This document shows positions 1-11,200 of a DNA stretch of 64,000 bases, one piece after another. Under the pieces are notes generated by a model that searched no databases, had not been told where the DNA came from, and saw only the letters and a list, made by a program, of their open reading frames with translations. The number at the start of each line of letters is the position of its first letter. Positions within the stretch are counted from its first letter, which is position 1. The stretch lies in NCBI RefSeq assembly GCF_003945595.2, contig NW_024104532.1, positions 4,525,501 to 4,589,500 on the forward strand, given 5' to 3'. The translations under genes and the position numbers were made by a program. This stretch comes from Pipra filicauda (Eukaryota; Chordata; Aves; Passeriformes; Pipridae).

Positions 1-3000
1 CTTTAGCTCCACAGCACGTGCAAGGCTGCCAGTTTTGAAGATGAGCAGGCTGCAGGATCGGGCAGGCTGGAGCCCTGTACTTCATCCTGAGTGTCGCTCA
101 GTGCCAGCCATGGGCTCCTCTGACAGAGCTGGAGCAGCTCAAGGGCCTGTCTCTGCTCCAGGTGAAGAAAGCTGCAGCAAGCTTGGTTGGTGGCACAGGG
201 AGGGGAGGGAGCCTCTGCCAGGAGCACTCAAGAAAGGGGACTGTGGGTCTCTGCCACAGCACAAGCACAGTGTCCATGGTTTCCATGTGTGACTGCATGA
301 GGGGCTTTGCTGGCACAGTGGAATATCGCTCCTCAATGATGCCCAGGGACCGTGGAGCAGGAACAGCAACCTCTGAATTGGCACATCCTCAGCCCTGCCC
401 CCTGGACAAGCTGGATCTCAGAGCCAGGAGCTCAGCCAGCACCCGCTGGTCCTCTGAAGTCACTCTTTTGTCTCCCAGGTCCGCTCCAGCCCCAGAGGCT
501 GTGTCCTCAGCCCTGTGGCAAAGAGGACATCAGACTGAGAGTGGGGGGGCAATTTCCACCTGGGCTTGTGGGGAGAAAGGGACCATGTCACCCAGTGGAG
601 CATTTCCAGAGGTCCAGTCCTGGATGACCAGTAAGCATAACAGAGCCCTCATGTCACAAACCAAGGAGAAGGAGGAGGAGGAGGTGGAGGAGGAGGAGGC
701 AGGACCTTCCAGGTGAACATGGCTGATCAGGAGCCACCAGACATAGAAAGTGTGGAAGAAAAGTGACACTATGTCCCTGTGCTCGGTGACTTCAGGTGAA
801 GGATAAGGCTGAGCTGAGTGCCAAGCGGGGCTGAGGGGAAGGAAAAGCAGAGCTTGTGGAAAGGAGCCAAGCACAGAAACTCAGTGAAACCCAGGGCATG
901 GCACTGCCAACCACTGCTGCCCCGTGGGGAGTGGGGCCCCAGTGAGCAGCCTGCATGAACGAAGATTGCTTTAGGGGAGGGCTCAGGGACACCTTCCCCT
1001 TCGGCTGCCCCCAGCTTACCCAGCTGCTGACTCAGAGAGCTCCTGCCAGCACAGAGTGCCTTTCCCCCGCGTCCCCAGTGGGAGCGGCACCCTTGGGGCT
1101 GCATTTAATTTTAGTGCCAAGGAGAAAGTGTCACATGGCGGGGGGCTGGCGAGGACCCACCAGAGGCTGGGGATGTTGTCACCCGGAGGAGCCCCATTTG
1201 CCGCTGCCTCTCACTGCCTGGTCCTCACCACATTTTGCCATCCACAAACAGAGGCAGCTGCAACGTGAGAGCGAAGGCGGGAGGTTGCCCGGCGCGGGGT
1301 GTCTCCTGCTCAGCCGCCGCTCATTGGCTCCTGCCCCTGTCCCATGCTTGGCCTTTGGCAGGCTAAGGGTACCTTCAAACCCTGTCCCCTCCTGACCGCT
1401 GGCCCAATGACATTACTCACTCGCTGTTGTTTTGAAAGGACATTTGCAAGCTTTTCCTGTTATATTTTACCTTGGTAATAGTATCCCCAGCCCCTCCGGG
1501 CTTAGCATCGAGTTGCTGCGGCGCCGGCGCAGTGTCATGGGGCGCTCCAGCTCAGCCAGGGCTGGCAGGCAAGGGTGGGCACAGGGGCTTATTTCAACTC
1601 GACTGTGGCTGACACCTCTATGAGTACATAAATCCAGAGAGCAGCAGAAGCCAGAGCTCTGGCAGCTCCCCTGCTGACAGACCTCAGGGTCTGCTTTAGG
1701 AGGAAAGCAGTGAGCACATGGTGAAGCCGGCCAGTCACTCTGTGAGCAGAGCAGGATGTGTGCACAGGGAATATGATGCCCCATTCACACCATAGCGCTC
1801 AAGTGCTGTGGATCAGACACCATCTCTACCCAGTGTGGATGTTTCTGAGGCTGCCGCATGACTGACTCCTAAGGAGGTGGAGACAACACCAGTTATAACA
1901 TCTTGTCCTCCTTCACCTCTCTCCTGGTGCTTTCGAAGCCCTTTTTAGGAGTGTTATTCAACCAACCCTCCCAGAAGTTCCAGGGCACAGGGAAGTGATG
2001 TTATCTCCATTCTGTAGGTGAAAAAACCCAAAAGGCACAGAAAAACACCTGGACTGTGCAAAAATCCAGGGCAGTCAGGGGCTGAAGTTGAGCATGTTAA
2101 CATAAGCCTGCAGCCACGTGAGCAACTGTACTTCATCCTCTGGGATCCCACTGAAACCCAGAAGCAGTGGAAAGTCCACTCCTCCAAGATGCCCCCATTT
2201 CTCTCCATCTCTTCTGTCCCCTGTCCCCCTCTCTGCACAAGGGCAGCCTGACCCCAATGTCCCATCCAGTTTTGCCCACAGGGCTGGAAGAACCCCTAAC
2301 CCATCTCTATCCAGAGGAGAAACAAGCAGCACAGGCTGGGTTTTGCTTTCTTCACACTCTTCAGTGCCAGGGGGCTGCCTGGGTGAGCTGCATTCTGTGG
2401 GTGGCTGCTGCCAGGGTGGGTGTCCTGCAGGCTGTGACTGCTGGGGACTGGGAAAGGCTCATCTCCTTGGGTTAGAAAGGAAGGGGAGAGGAACTGTGCT
2501 TGCACAAAGACCAGAAAGAAAAAGGTATTTCTGAAACACACAGCTATGCATAACTTGATTTTACAATGAACATTCACAAGTAATTCCCACGAATTGTTAC
2601 TTCCTATTTGAGTACAGCCGGTTTAAAGGAAATCATGAGATACTCGAGTGAGAACCTCGCCTTTTGTGCAACAAATTCATCCCAAAAGGCTACTTTAGTG
2701 ATGAGGCCTTCCAGTCCTGCTTTTTGCCTTGACGGGGCAAACATCCCTCTAGTTCTCAGCTCATCTTCATCACTCTGTCACTTTCATCACTTGCATATTC
2801 TGCAAAGGCGGGATGGGGGGAACGGACATCTGATCAGGTCAGCAGAATCAACTGGGAATTTGAGTCTTAATCTGCATGGAACTGCGTGTGCCCCAGAGCA
2901 AGGCAATTTCCTTCCCGGGCCCTTCCGTGCCAGCGCTGTGCTCTGCGCTGTGCTTGCTGTGAGCTGCAGCTGTGAATCCTGGAAGTGCGTTTCTGGGCCC

Positions 3001-3855
3001 AGACCTCTCACCCACGGGAAGAGAAGTTTCATTGCTGGCAGGGTAGCTGGAAAAGCACCTCGGGTAACTTTTTGGCACTTCGTAACAGTAATTAGTAATA
3101 GAGTGCACAGCAATGAGGAAGAGTTGCTTTGTCCCATCCCGGCAGCCAAACCGCCCTGGCCCCAGCTCTCACCAGTATGACATAACACAAGCTGTTTGTG
3201 GACATCTCCCTTTGGTGCAAGGCTTGGGATCATCAGGGAAAACCCAGTGTTGCTACATTGCATGGTGTTCACAGCATGTCATGAACCAAAGGGAGGCCAG
3301 AGGGAATTAAAGACTGCCTGGAAACAGCTCTGCCTTTGAAACAACAGCAAGGTGAGAATGTGGACAGGCAGTGGGCCTTTCCAGCCAGAGGAAGAAGCAC
3401 CTTCTGTTCACCTTCCAGAGCCTGATGCAGAGCTCCCCACCCAGATCCCTCCACTTTCTTTTGCTCTGTCAGCTCTTTACAATGACCCTGCAGGCCTGTC
3501 TGGACCGTCTGAGGGGATTCAAGGATCCGGAGCCATTAGGTTGCAGGTGTTGCCACTCAGTTGTGTATCAGCTAATTCAGGCTGCAGTGCCAAGCCCTGC
3601 TCTTTCCCATGTAATTGCTACGGGTAAGTAAATAGAACATTCATGAGATTTTTGGTCCCGTCATTAATTATTTCTGAAAGGGCTTTTAGTATACGCCTCA
3701 AAACCCCAGAAGGAAAGATGACGTGCGTGACATCAAGATGCTCGCAGCAGCAGCAGGATGAGCGCTGAGATGAAAACACGGGAAATCTGAAGATCTTTCA
3801 CTCCTTGTTACTCTTTGCTCTCAGTCACCTGACCCCACTTCAGTGCAGATTCACC
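1..3855. other. Upstream intergenic stretch, no gene seen
   Basis: I could not assign any reading frame here to a protein family. The open frames are short, overlap on both strands, and look like by-products of GC-rich composition. A GGA-rich simple repeat lies at about 663-700. No CR1 tail, tRNA or splice-flanked conserved frame was recognised. It may hold distal regulatory sequence for the gene starting at 5190; this is inference from position only. Confidence 0.5.
663..700. repeat. GGA/GAG trinucleotide-rich simple repeat
   Basis: A purine tract made mostly of GGA triplets with one GTGGA interruption. It lies in noncoding DNA. Confidence 0.8.
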
Positions 3856-5050
3856 AAGCCTGGAAGTGGCCCTCAGCCCAGGACGCTGCTCTCAGGGTTT
3901 ATGTATCTCAACATGGGGTGACCTGGGGACTGTTGAGAGGTGCCTGGTGGTGCTGGGTGCCCACACTTTTAAGAGCTGGTACCTTAAAGGTGTGCACAGG
4001 GGTGCTTAAATTGGGTTCCCTGGCTGGATGAGTGTCCCTGGGGAAGGTGCTTGTGTCCCAATGCATGGCTGCAAGCCCCGCAGGACACTCTGCAACTGCA
4101 GATGTGTGTCCTCCCAACCGACTAAGCCTGGATGTGAACCTCAGCCCAACACTCAGGCTGGGTATTAAACTCAGGGTTTATACATCTCAATATGAGGTGA
4201 TCTGAGAAGGGCCTGGTGGTGTTGGGTGACCCCACTTTCAAGGTGTGCACTGCATTGCTTAAGGTGGGTTCCGTGGGCTGGTGTGTGTCCCTAGGGAAGG
4301 TGCTTGCATCCCATGTATGTCTGCAAGAAACATGGGGCACTCTGCAACCTTGGGTGAACCCCCAGAGAGTCTGGATGTGACACCCCAGTCTGACACACTG
4401 CACCCAGTGTTCATATATCTCAACTCGGAGTGACCTTGGGGCCGTGGAGTGGCACTCGGTGACACTGGCAGCCCTGGGTACAGTTTTAAGGGCTGGCACT
4501 TCTAAGGGGTGTGTATGGCATTGCCTAAAGTGAGTTCCTTGGACGGGTGTCTGTCCCCGGGGAAGGGGCTTGAGCCCCACACGTGTCTGCAAGCGCCACG
4601 CATCACTCTGCAAACGTGGGCGAACTCCCCCAGAGCCTGGGTGTGACCCCTCCTGTCTGACGCTGTACCCGGTGATGCTGGCAGCCCCTGAGTCCCTCCG
4701 CTTCTAAGGGCTGGCACTCTAAGGTGTGCATGGCACCGCTCACAGTAGGTTCCCTAGGTGTGTGCGTGTGTGTGTCCCTGGGGAAGCCTGGATGTGAGCA
4801 CCCCCAGCCTGACACGCTGCACCCAGCGTTTACATATCTCAACTCGGAGTGACCTGGAGAGCGTGGAGCAGAGCCCGGCCGTGCTGGGCACCCCCGCTCC
4901 TGAACGCTGGCGCTTCCACGGGACACACACACACACACAGAGCGGTGCTCGGAGCGGGTGCGCGCCCCGCGGGACGGTGCCGGTGCCCCACGCGTGTGTG
5001 CGAACCCCACGGGGCGCTCAGCACCCCGCTCCCTGGCGCTGCCCTCCCCG
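3856..5050. repeat. Degenerate tandem repeat array, unit about 240-270 bp
   Basis: Five diverged copies of one unit can be followed by eye, starting near 3856, 4124, 4365, 4632 and 4784. Each begins near a variant of AAGCCTGGATGTGA. In four of them this leads into a variant of CAGGGTTTATATATCTCAAC (3893, 4171, 4405 and 4825), then TGACCT, CTGGCACTTTTAAGG, GTCCCTGGGGAAGG and GTGTCTGCAAG. The fourth copy is shortened to about 150 bases and lacks the middle part. The last copy is much richer in CpG and grades into the PPARGC1B promoter, ending about 140 bases before the start codon. A dinucleotide CA run sits inside it at about 4921-4938. Confidence 0.8.
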
Positions 5051-5189
5051 TGCCCGGCTCCCGCAGCCGGCGGGCGGGGGCTGCGGGCGCTCCGCCCCGG
5101 CGCTCCCCGCCCCGCCGGCCGCCCGGCTCCCGCCGCCGCGCCTGCTGCATGCTCGGTGCCGCCTCAGCCCCAGCCGGAGGTGGTGGAAG

Positions 5190-5273
5190 ATGGCGGAGCC
5201 GGGGCCGGATTGCAGCTCTCTGCTCGATGAGGATCTTTCTTCCTTCGTCTTCAGTTACCTCGCTGACAGCCAG
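5190..5273 (+). CDS. PPARGC1B: PPARGC1B coding exon 1
   Basis: 28 codons, phase 0 at the end. They encode the N-terminal activation helix with the conserved LLDEDLSSF pattern and YLADSQ, and end at the donor CAG|GTAGGG. Confidence 0.93.
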
Positions 5274-8200
5274 GTAGGGAGCGCGCGGGGGGGGCTCTGC
5301 TGGACGGGGCCCCAGCGCGCTGCAACTGGGCGGGGGGGGGGGGGGGGTGAAGCCGGCAGACCCCCCCCCGTCTCTTCCCGAGCACCTGGGGGAAGAGCCG
5401 GTTCTGCCGGAGCGGGGGGTGCGGGGAATGGCTCCTCCGCCGGGTGCCCCGAGGGTCTGCGGGGGTCCCGTTTGCTCCGCGGGTGCGGAGCGCTGCCGCC
5501 CACCCGCGGTTCCCTGCGCGCCCCTCCCCGCGGCTTTCCCCGCAGCCCCGCCGGCGCTTTCAGCACCACTCGCACGTGGACTCCCGCCCCCCCTCCACCC
5601 GCCACCCCCGCCATCTGCAGGGAGTTTGGGGGTGAAGGGGGGAGAAGTCGATGGGTTGATGGGTTTCGGCGCAGACAGCCCCCCCCCCCCCAGTTTGTTT
5701 GGGGAGGGGGCGGCGCGGTGCAGGCGGCGGGGGACTGGGGGGGGCTCCGCAGGGGGCTGCGCGGTGGGAGCTGATAAGAGCCGGGCTGTGGGATGAGTCA
5801 TTCCAAGCGTCAATTCCACGCATACGGGCTGGGATCTTGGGGGATGGAGGTTTGGGGAGGGGGGGTAGTGCGACAAGGGAGAGGGGTCTCGGTGCTGCGA
5901 GTCACTCGCTGCATAATGTGGATGGGTTGTCTTTTGGACGGAGCTGGGTATTAAAATCAGATTAAGGCTCCTTGGCAGCGCCGGCGGGATCACGAGAGTG
6001 AGCCGTGCTGGCTATAGGGCTCGCATGCTTTTCCATTTTGGGGGCTGGAAGAGAGGCGCTATACAATAAACCGGGCAGGAGCCGGAGCCGTGACTGATCC
6101 GGAGCACGGCCGCGCATTTTGCAGCCGGATTGGTGCAAGTGGGAAGAGTTTTCTGTAGTTATATGTCATCCCCCGACCCTTCACTTTCATAACCACGGAT
6201 TACAAAATAGCTCCGATTGTGAAGCGAGCACATTCATCCCAACCCTTGCTCTCTCACCAGTTTAGCTCCGGGATTGCAAACAGTGTGTGTGTGGGGAACG
6301 GGACGAGGACTAATCCTGCCGTTTGGGTTCAAAACAAACAAGATCTCGAGACTTGGTAAATCAGATTTGCCCCCGGTGCATGTGCCAGACAGAACCAGGC
6401 AGGTCTTGCCACCAGCCAGATTGATGTAGTCCCGGCACCTCTCCTCGAATGCACCAGCTCCAGAGCGCTCCGGCTTGGCACGGGACCCGGGCAGCTTGCT
6501 GGGGGCAGATCAGGGGGGAGGCAGCAGCTTGGGTTGTTAACGAAGAGCTGTTGACAGGTTGATTACAGCAGAAGGGTCAGGAAGGGTGAGAAGTGGGCCG
6601 AGAAGATTTTGTAAGCGGTCTGTGTTTTCTAGTTTGATTTGTTTTATTATTGCTGAGGGAGCCGTCGACTTATAGGAGAGGAGGCTGGTGGCATGGGATG
6701 CTGTCCCTCGGAGGAGGCTGGTTGTGAGGGATGTCATCCCTCGGAAGTACAGCAGAAAGGCTGCAGCTCCCGCCAGCCCCACTGCTCCCTGGGCAGGTGA
6801 AAGTTCCTGGCTCCACTTCCCTGCAATAATCCTCCTGTTCTCTGCATGCTTCCGTGAAAAGCCCGTATGATTGCAGCACGCGTCTGAAGCCTTGCTTCTT
6901 TTTTTCTTTTGCTTTTTGGTCAGCATTTGAAGTGCCAGTTTAGGAATCCTATTCCAAAAGAGACTGCTACTGGGGGGAAAAAATCCTGTGAATTGTCATT
7001 GTTCTCTGGCGCAAACCCACCATGTTGTGAACATTCCCTGCAAAATTTGGGGCTGTGAAATGGCCTATGCTGAAATAAGACCATGTTTATGGCATCTCCT
7101 GAAATGCGGTTTGCTGTGTCCCCTGTTTTTTTTCCCTCTCCCCTACATGCACTCTGTTGGAGGGAGCTGTGCAGGGACACACACAGGTAGTGCTGGTCTG
7201 AAGTCTGCAGGTGCAGAAAGTGAGGAGCAGCGAGGGGACTGTGCAGCCTGTGTGTGCCCTCCCCGTCCGGCGCCTGCTTTCGATAATTCCATTTCCTCTC
7301 TGTCCCCACGTGCGCAGAGGGGCTCAAGGCTGGGATGAAAAGAATAGAGAAAAAGGAAAAAGGAAGGAAAAAAGCCCCCCCCCCAGCTATGATTTGCATG
7401 CATTTGCTTAAGAACTGCCTGAAGTTGTAAGCATGTGTTGTGCTTGTGCCTTAACCTCTGATGAAACTGCGGGGAAGGCTCCAGCCCTGGCTCTGTCACA
7501 TGCTGCCTTCTAACTGGGAGCGGGAGGCGGGCCGGGCTGGCGCTGACGTTTCTCCCCATTACTACTGTACGAGCTTCTGCTTACAACTGGGTTACTGACT
7601 TCTCAATGGAGCCCGAAAGCTGCTTCTGCAAAGACCCCAGGGCTCCAGCACGAGATCAGATTATCCTGAGAGGCTACAATGTCAGGAGGCCATGAGATCA
7701 TGAATATTAGCCATTTCCTTCGTGGAAATTTTGAGGAACTCTGACTCTCCCCCTCTCTCTGCCCCGTGCTCCTCCCCAGTCCTTGCTTTTGCAGTAGGTA
7801 TAGAGAAAGGTGCAGTTGGGTGCATGCAGGTGCCAGGTGGTCCATTCCTCTCCATGGAAGGAATCCTGAGGAAGGCTCTTGGGGAGATGCATGGTGAAGG
7901 TTTGACATGGATATTTGCATTAGTCCCTTAATTGTTAGGTTTTGAGCTGAGGGTGCCTGCTAACCTCTATTTACATATTGAGGACAGCGATGATTCACGT
8001 GGTACCTGCATTGCTACAGAAAGAAAATCAGGGTTTTTCACTTGATATGTGCCTTTCTCCGGCCAACTCCTTTTCCCTTTTTTTGCAACAAAAAAAAGTG
8101 GTTTTGTTTTGCTGCGACTCAAAATGTGTCATTTCTGGGCCTGCTTAATCCATTTTGTGCAACTCTGCTGCTCAGAGGTGGGAAGCTGGTTGTAGCTGGT

Positions 8201-11200
8201 TTGTCTGCTGGCACCAGGCTCTGGGAAGTGCCAGCCAGGCAGCTCTGCCGAGAGCACCACGGAGCAGCCAGCAGCTCTCGGCATCCCTGCAAGAGGCAGG
8301 AACACTGTGACTCTTACGGCTTTCCATTTGTTTAAAAACTCCAAACTGCAGCAGGGGGGAAAAGAATTAAAAAAAAACCCAGGCTGCTTCTCGGAGAGAT
8401 GCTTAAAGATCACATGAAACTGAAATACAATATCCCCTCTTTTAACTTCCCAGCCTCCTGCTAACAGCTTAATCCATCGGTGAGTGCAGGAGGCACAGGG
8501 AGCCCTCGGTGGGTTGGCGCTGCTAGTAACGAAGTAGGGATGCATCCCTAATTTCTGATAGTCCTCACTGAGCAGACCAATATCCTGCTTTTTCTGCATG
8601 TTTTCTCTAAAAGATTTGGGGAGGGGGGGTGTTTGGGTGACTGAGACAGCCCAAGGGCCTGTGCAGAATGTATCCTCAGCCTGGCTGCATTGCTGCAGCC
8701 TGGATCCAAGGGCTGCTGCATTGCCGGGGCTGGAGACCCCCTCTCTCCCTGGGAAGGGGTGGCTGTGTCCCAGTGGCTGTCACCGACGGCGGCCGTGCTG
8801 GTGGAGTGGGAGCGGTTGGTGCTGGGGATGCCGGTGGCCGTCCCCGCCGCAGCGGAGGCTGCAGAGTCTGGGAGCACAGCCTGCTGCTGATCCCGCTGCT
8901 CGTAGCTGGGAGCGAGCAGCCGCTGGGAGCAGCTGAGAGGGAAGGGAGGGCTGGCCTGAGATCTGCCCCCTCAGAGAGCCCCTCTGCACACCTGCCTGCA
9001 CACCCTGCTTGTGACTGGTGTCCCAGGGGTGCCCCACGCCGTGGGCTTTCCTGCTGCCTGCCTGCACATCCCTGCCCCGATCTCATGCCGTAATGGAAAG
9101 GCACCTCTCCAACAGGTGAATAATTAAGATCTCAACCTAAGGCCTCCAGCAAAGGGAGCTTTGTGAGGGAGAGGGACCTCTCTCCCATTAACCTTTCCAA
9201 TGTCAAAAGCCTCTTTGTAGTTAGAAACTCCACTTGCACCAGCTTATCAGCACGGTTGGGTTGTCCAATGAAAAATACCCGGGGGATGCCACTTTCAGCC
9301 TCAAACCTCTGGTTTTGAGGAGTGGGTCCCATGGTCCCTGGTGCAGGCCTGGGGACAGGGATGCCACAGGCTGGCTCTTGGCAGATGGTTTGCTGTGCAA
9401 CCAGGCACTGCTGCCCACTGGTGCTGGGGCAGGAGCCCACCAGGCTCTGAGATCCCCTTTGGTGGGACTGGGGAACTGGCAGAGCATGGGAGCTGTAATA
9501 CTGTAGTGACAGGACCATGGGGAATGGATTTAAACTGAAAGGAGTAGGTTTAGATTGGATGTTTGGAAGAAGTTCTTCCCTGTGGGGGTGGTAAGGCCCC
9601 GGCACAGGTTGCCCCATCTCTGGAAGTGTTCAAGGCTAGGTTGGAAGAGGCTCAGAGCAACCCGGTCTGGTGGAAGGTGTCCCTGCCCATGGCAGGGGGT
9701 TGGAGGTAGATGATCTTTAACCTCCCTCCCAACCCAGACTGTTCTGTGATTCTATGAAGGGCACAATTCCCCCTGGCTGGGGGGGAATTCCCCCCCAGCA
9801 CTATGGAGGCTTGGAGACATCATCCGGCTGGGGCAGAGGCATTGTGGGTGTCTGTGCTATTGCTGCCCAGTACCTGCAGGGCAAATGCCACCACTGAAGC
9901 CACATGTGCCCATGGCCTCAGGGAGGGGCAGCATCCCTGCAGTGTTCTCAGAGCTCGACCACCCTGTGGGGCTCTGCAGCACTGGCTCTGTGGGAGGAGG
10001 GAAGTGCTGTCCCCAGAGATAAGGCTCCACTGGGACCACGCACGTGGCACTCGCTCCCTGCCACCGAGGAGCTGGGACACGAGGTGCTGGCAGGGCCTCG
10101 GCCGCACACACGTCTGCCGGAGGAATCGGCTCCGGTCTCCCGCAGCTGAGCCCCGCTCCATGGCAACCCCTCGCGGGCTTATATTTCTCGTGACTGCTTG
10201 GCAGCCTGGAGTGATTTAGCAGGGGGGGAACTTTGTACGTGCCGGAGCCGCCGCCAGTGCAGCCATGCCGGGCTGACCACCACGATCCTGGCCCTGCAGG
10301 TCTCCTGCTGCCGGGGGCACATGGGCTGGGCAGCCCTTTCCTGCACCCCAAGAGTGGGCAGCCGGCTCCCCTGCCTGGAAGGGCAGATTCCCACCACCTG
10401 CCTGATGCCTTCAGGTATCAGAACCACCTTCCCGGGAGCTCCTGAGCTCCTGGGAGAGGATGTTTTGAGCTGCCTCTGCTTATAGTAATGAGCCAGAGAC
10501 TAAAGGTTGAAGTTAATGGGGCGGATGGTCAGGTGAGGTAGTGACCTACTTCCAGGGGCACCGGCACCGTAGGCACTGGGTGATGGTCCAACCAATGTGT
10601 TTCCCTTCCCTTATCGCTTGGCTGTTCTGCTTTTCAGCACTTTTCCTGAACTCTGGCTCACAAATTATTATTTATTTATTTATGGCAGTTGGTTTTTTAT
10701 TTTTTTTTTTCCTAATGATGGGAGCTTCCAAGAAATGCCGAAGGACTTTGCACAGATCTGGCTGTGCTCAGGGTCTTTTCAGCTCTGTCCTTATCCAGCC
10801 CCGTGTCGCTGCACTTCCCCAGGCAGAGGCAACAACCAGGGCTGAGCTGCTGCAAGCTGCTGTGTTAAACCAGTTCACTTCTGAATTAAGAAGACAGGGA
10901 AAATTAAAAACTGGAAATCTCTGGCGCTGAAGGATCTGGAGACCCCCCGGGGAGGGGCTCTCCATGTGGCAAGTCTGGTATCTGCTGGTGGGGGATGTGG
11001 AGACCGCTGTGGCTGCCCTGGGGACATGGCCCCATCCAGTAGCCAGACTAACCTTTGATCTCTGCCGGCTCCGGGCAGCAAAGTGGGGCTTAGGGAAAAT
11101 ACTTCACTTATCTCACATCCCGGCTGTCCCGAGGCAAAGCCTGGGTGCTGGATGGGCACCCCAGTACCAGGAGCTCCGAGTACAATGAGGGTCCTGCTGA

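Larger units (their letters stand above)
4920..5780 (+). promoter_or_regulatory. PPARGC1B: CpG-island promoter and 5' leader of PPARGC1B
   Basis: The stretch is very GC-rich with dense CpG, several GGGCGG/CCGCCC-type boxes (about 5060-5130) and no convincing TATA box. It surrounds the first coding exon (5190-5273). This is the usual architecture of a CpG-island promoter. The transcription start cannot be placed from sequence alone. Confidence 0.65.

Noticed and set aside
4839..5993. Open frame of 384 codons on the minus strand across the CpG island (and a 338-codon frame on the plus strand at 4758-5774)
   Set aside because: Both are products of extreme GC content with few stop codons. They are Pro/Gly/Ala/Arg-rich without any domain, and they overlap the real exon 1 and the tandem repeat.
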